The position numbers were made by a program, and so were the translations under genes. DNA of 64,000 nt, taken from NCBI GenBank assembly GCA_903642325.1, contig CAHJWM010000020.1:28735-92734 (forward strand), in the 5' to 3' direction. Shown here in pieces: positions 34,169 through 43,341 of the stretch; the first letter of the stretch is position 1; every line of letters starts with the position of its first letter. The notes beneath the pieces were generated by a model, which saw nothing but the letters and a program-made list of their open reading frames with translations, had not been told where the DNA came from and searched no databases. This stretch comes from Myxococcales bacterium. GTDB lineage: Bacteria > Myxococcota_A > Polyangia > Polyangiales > Polyangiaceae.

Positions 34169-34510
34169 GTGTTTTACGGATTTTTGCTACTCGTTGCCGG
34201 TCTCGCCGTGGGTGTCTACCTAGTCTTCATCTTTAGGCTCGTGCCGGGTGCGGCGGAGGAACGGTTGGGGGTGCTGGAGCCGCTCCCGGAGGACATCGGC
34301 GAGTGGCACTTCGACGAGGCCTCCGAGCTAGGCCGGGCGGCGCTTGCGCGCCAGCAGAAGCGTGAGGAGCGGCTCTTCTTCGAAGAGGGAAAGGGCATGT
34401 TCGCGCAGGGCCGGCTGTTACGCCAAGTGCGCTATCGGAACCTCGTTAGCAACGCGATCGAAGACGTGGAGCCCGACCAGTCGGTGAAACGCAGACGCAT
34501 CCCAAGTTAG
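34169..34510 (+). CDS. Small single-pass membrane protein
   Basis: This 113-residue protein starts at GTG 34169, 14 nt after the stop of the acetylglutamate-synthase-like gene. Residues 2-22 form one membrane helix (FYGFLLLVAGLAVGVYLVFIF), followed by a charged soluble part with EPLPEDIGEWHFD and a basic end (VKRRRIPS). No family is recognised. The tight spacing supports co-transcription with the upstream gene. The soluble part is probably cytoplasmic, because basic residues follow the helix. Confidence 0.6.
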   Translation: MFYGFLLLVAGLAVGVYLVFIFRLVPGAAEERLGVLEPLPEDIGEWHFDEASELGRAALARQQKREERLFFEEGKGMFAQGRLLRQVRYRNLVSNAIEDVEPDQSVKRRRIPS

Positions 34511-34514
34511 ACCA

Positions 34515-36800
34515 TCAGGCCACGTCTACGCTCGGGGCGAGATGCTCCCGGAGGGCGCGCGCAACGCCCGGAGCGTCGCGGCGGGCGACCGACAAACAGC
34601 GCAAGGCCTCGCGCTCCGACTCACCGATTGCGATGGCGCGGGCGGCGCGCTCGGCGAGATCCACCCGGCAGGCGCGCGGCCCGAGCTCGAGGTAACCCAG
34701 GCAACGCCAGATGCTCGCGGGAAGCGAACGCACCTCGTAACTGGTTTTGCCGAGCGGCGGCAACTCGAGCTCTGGCTCGAAAACCGTGGTCAGAATGGCG
34801 CGCTGCGCGAACGCGCCCCGACGCAGTAAGCTCGGCAAAAACACCGCCAATTCTCCGATCACGACCCCCGCCTGGCTGAGCATGCGGCGCGCCGCTTCGT
34901 TCAGCACGGCCAGCGAGGGTGAAAGCTCGCGCGCACTCGCCGTACCCAGCCCGCGCTCCAGCTGATAGACGATCGCGCGCATTGCGGGCTCCTCCGAATG
35001 ACGCAAAGGATCCAGGTCACTCAAATAACGACTGACCGAGTCGCGAGCAAACGCGAGCAAACGGCGTTGGAGCTGAAGCCGCACGCCGGCGCCCAGCTCG
35101 CTGCGCGCGGCGAGCTCTGCGTTCGGCGCGGCAAGGTTGGCGCCGCGTACTAGGCGACCGAGTAAGGTCCCGTGCGCGAACACCCGCCCGCGCGGATCGA
35201 GATCGAAAGCCTCGTGTGGCGCGTCGACCAAGGTCGACAGGCGGCTCGTCGGCGAAGCGGCGAGCGGCGCGCCTAGGGCGTGTACATGGAGCTTGGCAAG
35301 CGCGGCGAAGGGGTGATGACGGTCGACCGGGGGCGCTTCGGGTACGCTGGGCATCTTGCGAGTACCGCGGTGCATGGCACGCTGCGGCTTATTTCTGCGC
35401 TCGACGAAGCTGGACACCAAACCGACATGCAAGGCATCGCTCAGCCGGTCCTCGAGCTGGCTAAGGCGCGCCGCCCAGTGCCTTGGTTCCGCACAAAATC
35501 CGGCGTGATTCACGACGAATGCCCACGTTCGCAAGCGCCCGATGCGAGCGACCAAACCATCGACGTCGCCGTCTTCTTGCGTGAATTCGCGCGTGCGGGC
35601 GGCCAGGAAGTCGTTCGATAGCGGGCCCTCGCACAACGCCGCGAATACCTCGCGCAGCAGCTCCAAATGTACTTCGAACAGAATGTGGCGAAAGTCCGGG
35701 ATCTGACAGACGGCCCAGAGTAGCTCGAGGACCTCTGGCTGTTTGGCGAGGGCCGCGACTCCCTGATCATCGAGCAACGCGCGCAGCGCACGCAGGTCGA
35801 GCGCGTCGCGCACCGCCGCCAGGTAGGGCGCTGGTGGCGCCATTTCGAGGCTTTCGATCAGGGCGCGTGGCGAGCAAAAGTCGAGCTCCGCGTTGCGATA
35901 ACGCACCCGTCGAATCGGCTCGAAGTGATGCTGCTCGATGCGCTGAGCCGCGTGCAGCGGCAATTCCAAAGGGCTCAAAGTGCCGAAGCTTCCATCTCTC
36001 AAGTAGCGGCCGGCGCGGCCTGCGATTTGTGCGAGCTCGGCGTCCTCCAAATGGCGCGCGGTGCGGCCGTCGAATTTGCGCAGCGAGGCGAACGCGACGT
36101 GCCCGAGGTCCAGATTCAGTCCCATGCCGATGGCGTCAGTGGCCACCAAATAGTCCACTTCGCCCGCTTGAAACAGGGCGACCTGGGCGTTCCGTGCCCG
36201 CGGCGAGAGCGCGCCGAGCACGACCGCCGCGCCGCCGCGTAACGTTTTGAGACGGTGCGCGAGTTGATACAGCTCGGGCACCGAAAATGCGACGACGGCG
36301 CTACGCGGGGGCAATCGCTGCAGCTTACTGCTGCCCGCAAACGAAAGACGGGACAAGCGCGGATGCTGTTCGTGCTTGGCCGCGGGCACCAGGCGTTCCA
36401 ACAGAGGCCGCATGGTGGCGGCGCCGAGGAACCAGGTTTCGAGTCTACCTCGAGCATGCAATAGGCGCTCGGTGAAGACGTGTCCGCGCTCGTCATGGGT
36501 CGCCAACTGAACCTCGTCGACGGCCACGAAGTCGACCTCGACACTGAGCGGCATGGCCTCGGTGGTGCACACCCAATAGCTCGGGTGGCGTGGCAGGCGC
36601 TTCTCCTCGCCGGTGATCAGCGCCACGCGGTCCTCGCCGATACGGGCACTGACGCGATCGTATACTTCACGCGCCAAGAGTCGGAGCGGCAACCCGATCA
36701 TGCCGCTCTGATGGTCGAGCATCCGCTCGACGGCCCGGTGCGTCTTACCGGTGTTGGTTGGACCGAGCAGTGCGAAGCTCGAGCTGGCATCGGGCGGCAC
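34515..36800 (-). CDS. SUV3-like ATP-dependent RNA helicase
   Basis: This 761-residue superfamily 2 helicase has Walker A LLGPTNTGKTHRA near residue 11, a degenerate Walker B VDEVQL (DEVQ instead of DEAD/DEAH), ATMRPL as motif III, and TDAIGMGLNLD plus QIAGRAGR as motifs V and VI. The GPTNTGKT and DEVQ forms are characteristic of the mitochondrial-degradosome helicase SUV3 and its bacterial relatives. The C-terminal half is helical and resembles the SUV3 C-terminal region. It probably unwinds RNA. It converges on the small membrane protein gene with four nucleotides between stops. Confidence 0.85.
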   Translation of the reverse strand: MPPDASSSFALLGPTNTGKTHRAVERMLDHQSGMIGLPLRLLAREVYDRVSARIGEDRVALITGEEKRLPRHPSYWVCTTEAMPLSVEVDFVAVDEVQLATHDERGHVFTERLLHARGRLETWFLGAATMRPLLERLVPAAKHEQHPRLSRLSFAGSSKLQRLPPRSAVVAFSVPELYQLAHRLKTLRGGAAVVLGALSPRARNAQVALFQAGEVDYLVATDAIGMGLNLDLGHVAFASLRKFDGRTARHLEDAELAQIAGRAGRYLRDGSFGTLSPLELPLHAAQRIEQHHFEPIRRVRYRNAELDFCSPRALIESLEMAPPAPYLAAVRDALDLRALRALLDDQGVAALAKQPEVLELLWAVCQIPDFRHILFEVHLELLREVFAALCEGPLSNDFLAARTREFTQEDGDVDGLVARIGRLRTWAFVVNHAGFCAEPRHWAARLSQLEDRLSDALHVGLVSSFVERRNKPQRAMHRGTRKMPSVPEAPPVDRHHPFAALAKLHVHALGAPLAASPTSRLSTLVDAPHEAFDLDPRGRVFAHGTLLGRLVRGANLAAPNAELAARSELGAGVRLQLQRRLLAFARDSVSRYLSDLDPLRHSEEPAMRAIVYQLERGLGTASARELSPSLAVLNEAARRMLSQAGVVIGELAVFLPSLLRRGAFAQRAILTTVFEPELELPPLGKTSYEVRSLPASIWRCLGYLELGPRACRVDLAERAARAIAIGESEREALRCLSVARRDAPGVARALREHLAPSVDVA

Positions 36801-36851
36801 ACATGGAGCTTAGGGCATTCCGCGCGACCCGCCGCTTTCAGCGACAAACGC

Positions 36852-39542
36852 TCAGTTTTCGGGCGCTGTCGAGCGCGTGGTCTGATCCTGCCCGCCGGGC
36901 TCGCGCGGGCGGCGCTTACGCCGCGGCTTGGAGACGTCCGGAGCGGGGTAGTCGTAGCTCGTCACTCTGGCGGAGGGGACAGCGTCCTTTGGCTTCCAGC
37001 GGAACGCTCGCGGCTGCATCGGACGACCGAGGGCGTACAATACGCTCGTCTCATAGCTGGCCAGCGGCGGTGCCGCCGTGCCGGCGCGGTCTAGAAATGC
37101 CGGATGATGCGAGCCACGGTCGAGCTCGACGATGCGCAGGCAGCCGACTCGCAGCAACGCGGCAGCGATAGCGTCGCTCGTATCGTGCAGGGCGGACGCG
37201 ATGATCACGCGATTCGTGGGCGTGACGCACATTGCCGAGCGGCGGCGCATGTCGCCTCGCTCGCGTGCCCGTGGCTCGAGCTTTCCATTCTCTACCAAGA
37301 GTGGCAGCTGCACGGCCGCGTCGTCGGCGTCGAGAGCGGGGATGACGCCGGGCGCCTCGATGCCAACCACGCCTTTCGAGAGCACGAGCGTGGCGTAGCC
37401 CGGGCGCAGAGCGATGGGTGAAAGCGAGCCGAAGGCAAAGCCGTAGCGAGTCGAATCCGTGGTGTGGCCGAGACCGATGGCGGCCACGACGCGATGCTCG
37501 GTTGCCTCCGTTGAGCTCATTTTCGAGCCAGACGCACTAGATGCGACCGGCTCGCGCGTGCCGGCAACGAAGCTAAACTCGACATGCCCGGGCTCGAAGC
37601 TCGTCAGATCCACGACCACGCTGCCCAGCGTCGACTGGCCGGCATAGACCCCAGGCAACCAAGCTGGCGCGGGCTGCGTGCCGCCATCGGTCAGCCATGA
37701 AATGCCCGACGCATCGTGCGGCGTTGCGTCACGCACCGTCACATAAAAAAAGTCTTTGGCCGACCAACGCACGAACTTCTCGGGCGGGATCGTCATGCGC
37801 TCGTCGGCGAGCTTCAAGTGGTACTCGCCTTTCTTGGGGTTCACCACGTCCGTGTACACGAAGCCGCTGTGCGCGGGATTCATGTCTAGATGCATCGCGT
37901 ACGAGCAACCGGCTTGACGCAGCGCTTTGCCGAGCGTCGGGCCGTCTATCTCTTCACCCCAGGCGTAGTACAGGTGGCCAGCCAGAGTGACGCAGAGCGC
38001 AGTTCGCTGTGTCATCACGCTCGTCCCCTCGATCTGCCAACCCCACAATCTGCGCCCCGTCGGGTTGGCCACGCCGTCCTCCACCAGCGGGTCCAAGTTT
38101 TGGCGAAAAGCCACGATATCAGGGGGGATTGGACCATTTGGCGGCCAGCTACCGAGCCCTACTTCGGAGGCGTCGTTCACGATCACCGTCGCGCCGCCTG
38201 GTACGGGCGGGATGAGCACGCGGCGATTCACCATCATTCCATAGGCGCCATGTTGCGTTTTGAATGCGCCATTGAAGGTGGCGACGACACGGCTATAGAC
38301 CGCGGGGTCTTGCGGAATATGCCCTTCGCCGGGCAAGCCAGTCGTGGGTTTCGGATCCTCGTAACCGGCTTGCATGCCGAGCTCGAGTTGGCGCATGTCC
38401 ATCGCCACTAGCACCAGCTCGGAATAGGGGCGCGCTGGGTCCGGACGGATCACCGTGCGGTAAAAATAGGCGGGCGGTTTAGCGCCATTCGGCACGCCGA
38501 GCATCGGCTTCAGAAAGCCGTAGGCGACCGCCGTCCACTCGCCCTCACCGGGCCTCGAGTCCTTCCAAAGTGACGGCACGTTAGGCGGCGGCCAGGAGTC
38601 TGCGGCGTGCTCGAAGTCACTGCCGTCGAGCACCTTAGCTACGACCTGCTCGGAGCTGATCGCTCTCAGCGCCCGCTCCTTCTTCGACGAGAAGATTGCA
38701 AAAGACGCGCGCTCGAGCCGATCTTTTGCGCCAAAAATTCGATTCTCGAGCCATACCACCGGCTCCGGGCCGAGCTCGGCGCGCACGCTGTCCACTAACC
38801 ACAGCAGCCAGGGCTTGGGCACGTGCACTTCCGGAACCACGCGCGCGGCCTGCGGCTCCCCACCGTCGAGCGAGCGCAGCACGCGCAGCTCGGTTTGGTA
38901 GTGAAGGCCACGACCCTGCTCACTCAAGTCGATATCGAGGTTCGGTGGCTCGAGGGTCAGCTTGGCGCTTTGCGCCGGTTCGTCGAGCACGATATTGGTG
39001 CGACCGATGCCGGCGAAGCTACCCGAAGCCTGATAAGAGTTGATCGCCAAAAGCAAGCGATCAAACCATTTATCGGGCTGATCGCTACGCCGGATGCCGC
39101 CTAGATCCAGCACACTCATGCCTTGAATCCGCCCAAAGGCGAGCGTCGCGAAGGCCGCTCGATCTCCCCGGGCCTCGAGCGCTGCGTCGTCGCCGACCGG
39201 CGTATCCGTCAGGTTGTGAACCTGGCTCACCGACAAAGGCTGACCGTCGAGCGTGACTCGGACGCGCGCGCGATACAGATCGCGCGCCGCACCCACGCGA
39301 GGCGCGCCCAAGAATAGCAGCGGTCGGCCCAAGAGCAGCTCGAGGACAGCTCCAGGACTTTGCTCCCAGATCACTTCCTCGGGCTGCACCGCGCCTCCGA
39401 TCGCGGAGCCGAGCAGTTTGGCCAAACCTTCGACCGTGCGTTCTGGCGGCTTGGGCCTGCGGAAGCCGAAGCCGGTGCTCACTAACGCCACGATCGTCAG
39501 CAATAGCCCGCGGCGTTTGTAGAAGGCGGTCGGAAACTTCAT
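36852..39542 (-). CDS. Large exported protein with a phosphodiester-glycosidase (NAGPA)-like region
   Basis: This 896-residue protein has an N-terminal signal anchor (GLLLTIVALVSTGFGF). The N-terminal third contains YRARVRVTLDGQPLSVSQVHNLTDTP and does not match a domain I know. From about residue 415, NGAFKTQHGAYGMMVN, WQIEGTSVMTQRTALCVT and an ALRQAGCSYAMHLDMN stretch follow the pattern of NAGPA/DUF2233 proteins, which cleave sugar phosphodiesters. The usual LDGG is LDMN, so activity is uncertain. The last 200 residues contain a second region with similar elements (MCVTPTNRVIIASA...LLRVGCLRIVELDRGSH), suggesting an internal duplication. A Lys/Arg-rich tail ends the protein. Confidence 0.7.
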   Translation of the reverse strand: MKFPTAFYKRRGLLLTIVALVSTGFGFRRPKPPERTVEGLAKLLGSAIGGAVQPEEVIWEQSPGAVLELLLGRPLLFLGAPRVGAARDLYRARVRVTLDGQPLSVSQVHNLTDTPVGDDAALEARGDRAAFATLAFGRIQGMSVLDLGGIRRSDQPDKWFDRLLLAINSYQASGSFAGIGRTNIVLDEPAQSAKLTLEPPNLDIDLSEQGRGLHYQTELRVLRSLDGGEPQAARVVPEVHVPKPWLLWLVDSVRAELGPEPVVWLENRIFGAKDRLERASFAIFSSKKERALRAISSEQVVAKVLDGSDFEHAADSWPPPNVPSLWKDSRPGEGEWTAVAYGFLKPMLGVPNGAKPPAYFYRTVIRPDPARPYSELVLVAMDMRQLELGMQAGYEDPKPTTGLPGEGHIPQDPAVYSRVVATFNGAFKTQHGAYGMMVNRRVLIPPVPGGATVIVNDASEVGLGSWPPNGPIPPDIVAFRQNLDPLVEDGVANPTGRRLWGWQIEGTSVMTQRTALCVTLAGHLYYAWGEEIDGPTLGKALRQAGCSYAMHLDMNPAHSGFVYTDVVNPKKGEYHLKLADERMTIPPEKFVRWSAKDFFYVTVRDATPHDASGISWLTDGGTQPAPAWLPGVYAGQSTLGSVVVDLTSFEPGHVEFSFVAGTREPVASSASGSKMSSTEATEHRVVAAIGLGHTTDSTRYGFAFGSLSPIALRPGYATLVLSKGVVGIEAPGVIPALDADDAAVQLPLLVENGKLEPRARERGDMRRRSAMCVTPTNRVIIASALHDTSDAIAAALLRVGCLRIVELDRGSHHPAFLDRAGTAAPPLASYETSVLYALGRPMQPRAFRWKPKDAVPSARVTSYDYPAPDVSKPRRKRRPREPGGQDQTTRSTAPEN

Positions 39543-39653
39543 GACGGAAGCCCGGCGGGTCTACTTTCGGCACGCCGTCGGCGCAAGTCACGCGAACTAT
39601 TCTCTTCGGCCCCCTTGTGATGCGCCTGACTGACTGTTAACCCCGAGTTCGCC

Positions 39654-40481
39654 TTGGCTGCGAGCAATCTCAAAGTTCGACTGCTGACCGCCGCCGTCGT
39701 CGTCCCGCCGCTTCTGTGGCTGTTATTTCGAGGGCCCGCGGACGTTTTCTTCCTGCTCGTCTTGTTCGCGGCGGCCATTGCCTCGCATGAGCTTTTTCGC
39801 ATGACCCATCCGAACGATGCGATCGCGCGAGGGATCGGAATCGGGACCACGCTCGGCGTGGCCATCTGCGTGTACTCATGGAGTCGCGATCCGCGCGTGT
39901 TGCTCTCACTGCTGTTCGGGGTGCCCCTGCTCGGCTTGATGGTCTCGCTCTGGCGGCTGGGCGATATCTCGAGTGCGGCTTTGCGAGCGTTCGCCGCGGT
40001 CAGCGGCCCGCTTTACATTGGGGGATTGCTGAGTGCCCTTGCCTTACTACGGCGAGACGCGGGCGCGGCGGGCCCGAGTTACGTGCTCCTGTGTCTGACT
40101 TTCGCTTGGCTGGCCGACACTGGCGCTTATTTCTTCGGCAGGTATTTGGGCAAGCGCAAGCTGTACGAAGCGGTCAGCCCCAAAAAGACCCGCGCTGGCT
40201 TCGTTGGCGCGTTGGTCGGCGCCGAGCTCGGCGGCTTGCTCGGCCACTTTTTTTATCTGCCTAGTATCCCACTTCTGGACGTGGCCCTGCTCGCACTCGT
40301 CGCCGGCGCTTTCGGCCAACTCGGCGACCTCGTCGAGTCGCTCTTGAAACGCTCCACGGGCATCAAGGACTCGGGCTCCATCGTGCCGGGCCACGGGGGA
40401 ATGCTCGACCGTATCGACGCTCTGATCATCGTTGCGCCGATCGTCTATCTGTATACCTCGTGGTTCGCGCCAGCCGTTTAG
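39654..40481 (+). CDS. cdsA: Phosphatidate cytidylyltransferase
   Basis: This 275-residue inner-membrane enzyme makes CDP-diacylglycerol from phosphatidic acid and CTP, the branch point of phospholipid synthesis. About seven to eight hydrophobic helices are visible. The CdsA signature near the C-terminus reads SLLKRSTGIKDSGSIVPGHG then GMLDRIDAL, with all conserved Lys, Asp and Gly residues. The start is TTG at 39654, the only start near the first membrane segment. It is divergent from the 896-residue protein gene; uppS or dxr, often adjacent in other bacteria, are not seen. Confidence 0.92.
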   Translation: MAASNLKVRLLTAAVVVPPLLWLLFRGPADVFFLLVLFAAAIASHELFRMTHPNDAIARGIGIGTTLGVAICVYSWSRDPRVLLSLLFGVPLLGLMVSLWRLGDISSAALRAFAAVSGPLYIGGLLSALALLRRDAGAAGPSYVLLCLTFAWLADTGAYFFGRYLGKRKLYEAVSPKKTRAGFVGALVGAELGGLLGHFFYLPSIPLLDVALLALVAGAFGQLGDLVESLLKRSTGIKDSGSIVPGHGGMLDRIDALIIVAPIVYLYTSWFAPAV

Positions 40482-40601
40482 GGACGCCGGGCACGGCCGA
40501 GGTCCATTACCTCCCGTCCGGGCGCCGGTCGGCCCGAGCGCCGAGTGCGAAACGAGCTTACCTTTTTGCCGTTGGCCACCGTTACTGGAACAATAAGCGC
40601 T

Positions 40602-41900
40602 ATGCAGTCTGTTCCTCCCGCGCCCGCTTCCGCTCCCCAGCCGCCCAAGTACGAGTTCTTCAAGGTCATTCAAAACTACCTGGATGACGCGGCCAAGCTG
40701 GTTCAGATGCCGGAGTACATCCGCAGCATCTTGAGCCAACCAAAAAACGAGATCATCGTCCACTTCCCGGTACGAATGGATAGCGGTGAATACCGCGTGT
40801 TCAAGGGGTATCGCATCCAGCATTCGAACATCCTCGGCCCGTACAAGGGTGGGATGCGCTATCACGAGAGCGCGTCGCTCGACGACTTCAAGGCGTTGGC
40901 CGCGATGATGACCTGGAAGTGCTCGCTGATGAATTTGCCCTTCGGCGGTGGCAAAGGTGGCATCAAGTTCAGTCCCCATGGCGTCTCGCGGCACGAGCTC
41001 AGCCGCATCACGCGCCGCTTTTTTCACGCGCTGGGTTCGAATATCGGCCCCGACTACGACATCGCGGCGCCGGACGTGGGCACCAACGCGCAAACCATGG
41101 CCTGGGCGCTCGACACGTACATGAACTCCGTCGGCATGGTTTCGAAGCAAAGCGTGATGGGCGTGGTCACCGGTAAGCCGGTCAGCAGCGGTGGCACGTA
41201 CGGGCGTGAAAAAGCGACCGGCCAAGGTTTGGTTCATTGCATCCTCGATTGGGCCGACCGCGCGCGCTTCGACGTAAAAGGCAAGAAGCTGATCGTGCAG
41301 GGCTTCGGCAACGTGGGCTCGAACGCGGCGGTACTGCTCAGCCAACTGGGCGTATCACTCGTCGCGGTCGGGGATCACACGGGCTACTTGTACAATCCGG
41401 AAGGCTTCAATGCCTACCGCTTGAAGCAATACGTGGAGCAAAACGGTTCCATCGCCGGCTACGCCAACGGGACCAAGATCGAGCGTGAGCAATTCTTCGG
41501 CACCCAAGCCGACATCTTCGTGCCGGCTGCGCTCGAGAATCAGGTCGGCACCGCCGAGGCCGAAGCGCTGCAGGTGCAGCTGATCGCCGAGGGCGCCAAT
41601 GGCCCTTGCTCGCCAGAAGGCGAGGAAGTGCTGAAGCGGCGCGGCATCGAGATCCTTCCGGACGTTCTGTGCAACGCAGGCGGCGTTACCGTGAGTTATT
41701 ACGAGTGGGTCCAAAATCGCCGTAGTGAGCAATGGACCATTCAAGAAGTCGATCAGCGCTTGGAGCTAGCGATGCACGACGCCTACGATCGCATGGCGCG
41801 CTTCGCCAAGCTCCACGACTGCGACTATCGGCGCGCCTGTTACGGCGTTGCCCTACAACGCATCACCCAAGTGTACACGGAACGCGAGATTTTCCCTTGA
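40602..41900 (+). CDS. gdhA: Glu/Leu/Phe/Val dehydrogenase family protein (glutamate dehydrogenase)
   Basis: This 432-residue enzyme interconverts glutamate and 2-oxoglutarate with NAD(P) and ammonia. Substrate and catalytic residues are visible: GPYKGGMRYH (Lys82), MTWKCSLMNLPFGGGKGGI (Lys106 and catalytic Lys118), APDVGTNAQTMAW, and GKPVSSGGTYGREKATGQGL. The Rossmann motif is IVQGFGNVGSNAA. Length fits hexameric glutamate dehydrogenase. Start ATG 40602 follows the in-frame ATG 40545 by 19 codons; the later start is better because the earlier part is not conserved-looking. Coenzyme preference is not readable with certainty. Confidence 0.9.
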   Translation: MQSVPPAPASAPQPPKYEFFKVIQNYLDDAAKLVQMPEYIRSILSQPKNEIIVHFPVRMDSGEYRVFKGYRIQHSNILGPYKGGMRYHESASLDDFKALAAMMTWKCSLMNLPFGGGKGGIKFSPHGVSRHELSRITRRFFHALGSNIGPDYDIAAPDVGTNAQTMAWALDTYMNSVGMVSKQSVMGVVTGKPVSSGGTYGREKATGQGLVHCILDWADRARFDVKGKKLIVQGFGNVGSNAAVLLSQLGVSLVAVGDHTGYLYNPEGFNAYRLKQYVEQNGSIAGYANGTKIEREQFFGTQADIFVPAALENQVGTAEAEALQVQLIAEGANGPCSPEGEEVLKRRGIEILPDVLCNAGGVTVSYYEWVQNRRSEQWTIQEVDQRLELAMHDAYDRMARFAKLHDCDYRRACYGVALQRITQVYTEREIFP

Positions 41901-42011
41901 GTCCTGCGTCCGAATCTGCGCTCGAGCGACGAGTCGAGATTTGATTTTGATGGTCACTCGCCCGCGCCAAGGGCACTCAGCCTTCGGCGCCCCTTGCCGC
42001 TTCCGTCGCTA

Positions 42012-42893
42012 TCAGGCCGCCGACTTGATGATCACTTTCAGGCGTTGAATGGCCCGCGAGTGCAGCTGCGAAATCCGGGGCTCGCTGACCCCGAGCTCGA
42101 CGCCCAAATCTTTGAACTTCACGCCGCGAAAGTAATGTTGAGAAACGATGTGACGTTCGCGCTCTGGCAATTGTTCCACGGCTTTTGCGAGCGTTTCCTG
42201 GGCGAACTTAGCGGCTACCGCCGCCTCACTGCTGGAGAGATCGGCCAGACAGCGATTCTGCTCCCACTCGCTGACGTCATCGAAGCGAACGACGGCCGGC
42301 GGTGGGACGTAGGCGTCCGTCCCGCTGGCGGCTTCCGCGGCCGCGCGGGCGCGACGGGGCAGCCAGTCTTGCGCGCGCAGCTCGTCCAAGATGGCGCCGC
42401 GGATACGGACACGCACGTACCATTCAAAGCTTTCGCTGGGGCCGTCCGGATGACGGCGAATGGCGTCCCACAGGCCGCTCATGCCGGCGGCGATCAGATC
42501 TTCACGCAGCACATTGCGTGGCAGTTTGCGCTGAAAGCCTCCGGCAATCTTGCGCACGAGGGGCTCGTAACGAAGCAAGAGCTCCGCGCTCATCTGCGGG
42601 TCCATACCGCGGGCCTTCTTGACGCGAGGGCCACGAGCAACGACCGTGGCCGGCGAAGTCGCGGCGGGCCGATGAACGGCACGCGCCGCCACGGGGGCGT
42701 GACGCCGTGCGGGACGCGGCGCCAAAGAGGGCCGAGCTACGGCTGCGATCAGTGCACCCGGCGCGATCGACGCACGAGCACGCGGTGCGGTGGCCGGCGT
42801 CTCCTTGCTGGCGGACGGCTGGGGTTTCGCTTTGACGACGCGAGCGCTCTTCACTTTTGACGACTGAGCTCGGTTTTCGCTGATCGAGTGCAT
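42012..42893 (-). CDS. FliA/WhiG-type alternative sigma factor with a basic, Ala/Pro-rich N-terminal extension
   Basis: This is a 293-residue sigma-70 family protein. The core (from about residue 100) has region 2 (LLRYEPLVRKIAGGFQRKLP, REDLIAAGMSGLWDAIRRH, FEWYVRVRIRGAILDELRAQDW) and region 4 (VEQLPERERHIVSQHYFRGVKFKDLGVELGVSEPRISQLHSRAIQRL). The RIRGAILDELRAQDW sequence is the hallmark of the FliA/WhiG group. The first 90 residues are low-complexity Ala/Pro/Lys/Arg and absent from FliA. No flagellar genes are nearby, so it probably controls developmental or motility genes. Start ATG 42893 is used; an upstream ATG at 42947 is possible. Confidence 0.87.
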   Translation of the reverse strand: MHSISENRAQSSKVKSARVVKAKPQPSASKETPATAPRARASIAPGALIAAVARPSLAPRPARRHAPVAARAVHRPAATSPATVVARGPRVKKARGMDPQMSAELLLRYEPLVRKIAGGFQRKLPRNVLREDLIAAGMSGLWDAIRRHPDGPSESFEWYVRVRIRGAILDELRAQDWLPRRARAAAEAASGTDAYVPPPAVVRFDDVSEWEQNRCLADLSSSEAAVAAKFAQETLAKAVEQLPERERHIVSQHYFRGVKFKDLGVELGVSEPRISQLHSRAIQRLKVIIKSAA

Positions 42894-43341
42894 GGGGCTG
42901 GCTCTCCGTTGGTATGGCTCGGCTCTTTGCAGCGCTCGTGCCACCAATAAGACCCGCGAAATGCGCAGGAAAGCCGCGTGTGGGCGAAGTTAAGGGGAGG
43001 GTCAGTGATGACCGCACCGTCACGCGCGGCTTCGGCCGCCACCAATCGGGCCAAGCTTTTGACAACGATTTCGCTCCTGTTTGAGACAAGCAGACCGCGA
43101 GGTCTGTTCTTACCCAGGGCGGGTCAAACGCGTATTCATCAACGCAAACGAGAGCTTGGGAGCCATGGCGTCGATTTGTTACGGCTTCGGCGCTTCGAGC
43201 GGCTTGTCTCCCCTGTCTCGGTTTCTATCGTACCTCGGGCACCGCCCCCGCCCCGAGTCCCCGGTTTTTTGGCTATCTGAGTCCGTGGATGCCAAAGTTT
43301 TACCGCACGCATTTGTGCGAGTCGGTTTTTCGAGAGGCATC
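42894..43341. other. Divergent intergenic region between the sigma factor and pilM (448 bp)
   Basis: This stretch must hold promoters for both directions. On the plus strand a perfect TTGACA lies at 43059-43064 but has no good -10 at 17 bp. It is followed by a hairpin at 43091-43106. GAGAGG near 43332 is the ribosome binding site for pilM. A frame upstream of pilM stays open back to 43081 but has non-coding composition. Confidence 0.5.
43091..43106. promoter_or_regulatory. 6+4+6 inverted repeat upstream of pilM
   Basis: CAGACC-GCGA-GGTCTG is a perfect inverted repeat with a four-base loop, followed by TTCTT. Because it lies between divergent genes and downstream of a TTGACA box, it is more likely an operator or 5' leader hairpin than a gene-end terminator. 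Confidence 0.4.

Noticed and set aside
40047..41345. 432-codon minus-strand frame opposite cdsA and glutamate dehydrogenase
   Set aside because: It spans two genes of proven family on the other strand and matches no domain.
43081..43341. N-terminal extension of PilM
   Set aside because: PilM begins MGEGRNLVGVDIG as in homologs, with a ribosome binding site just upstream; the extension has no conserved feature.
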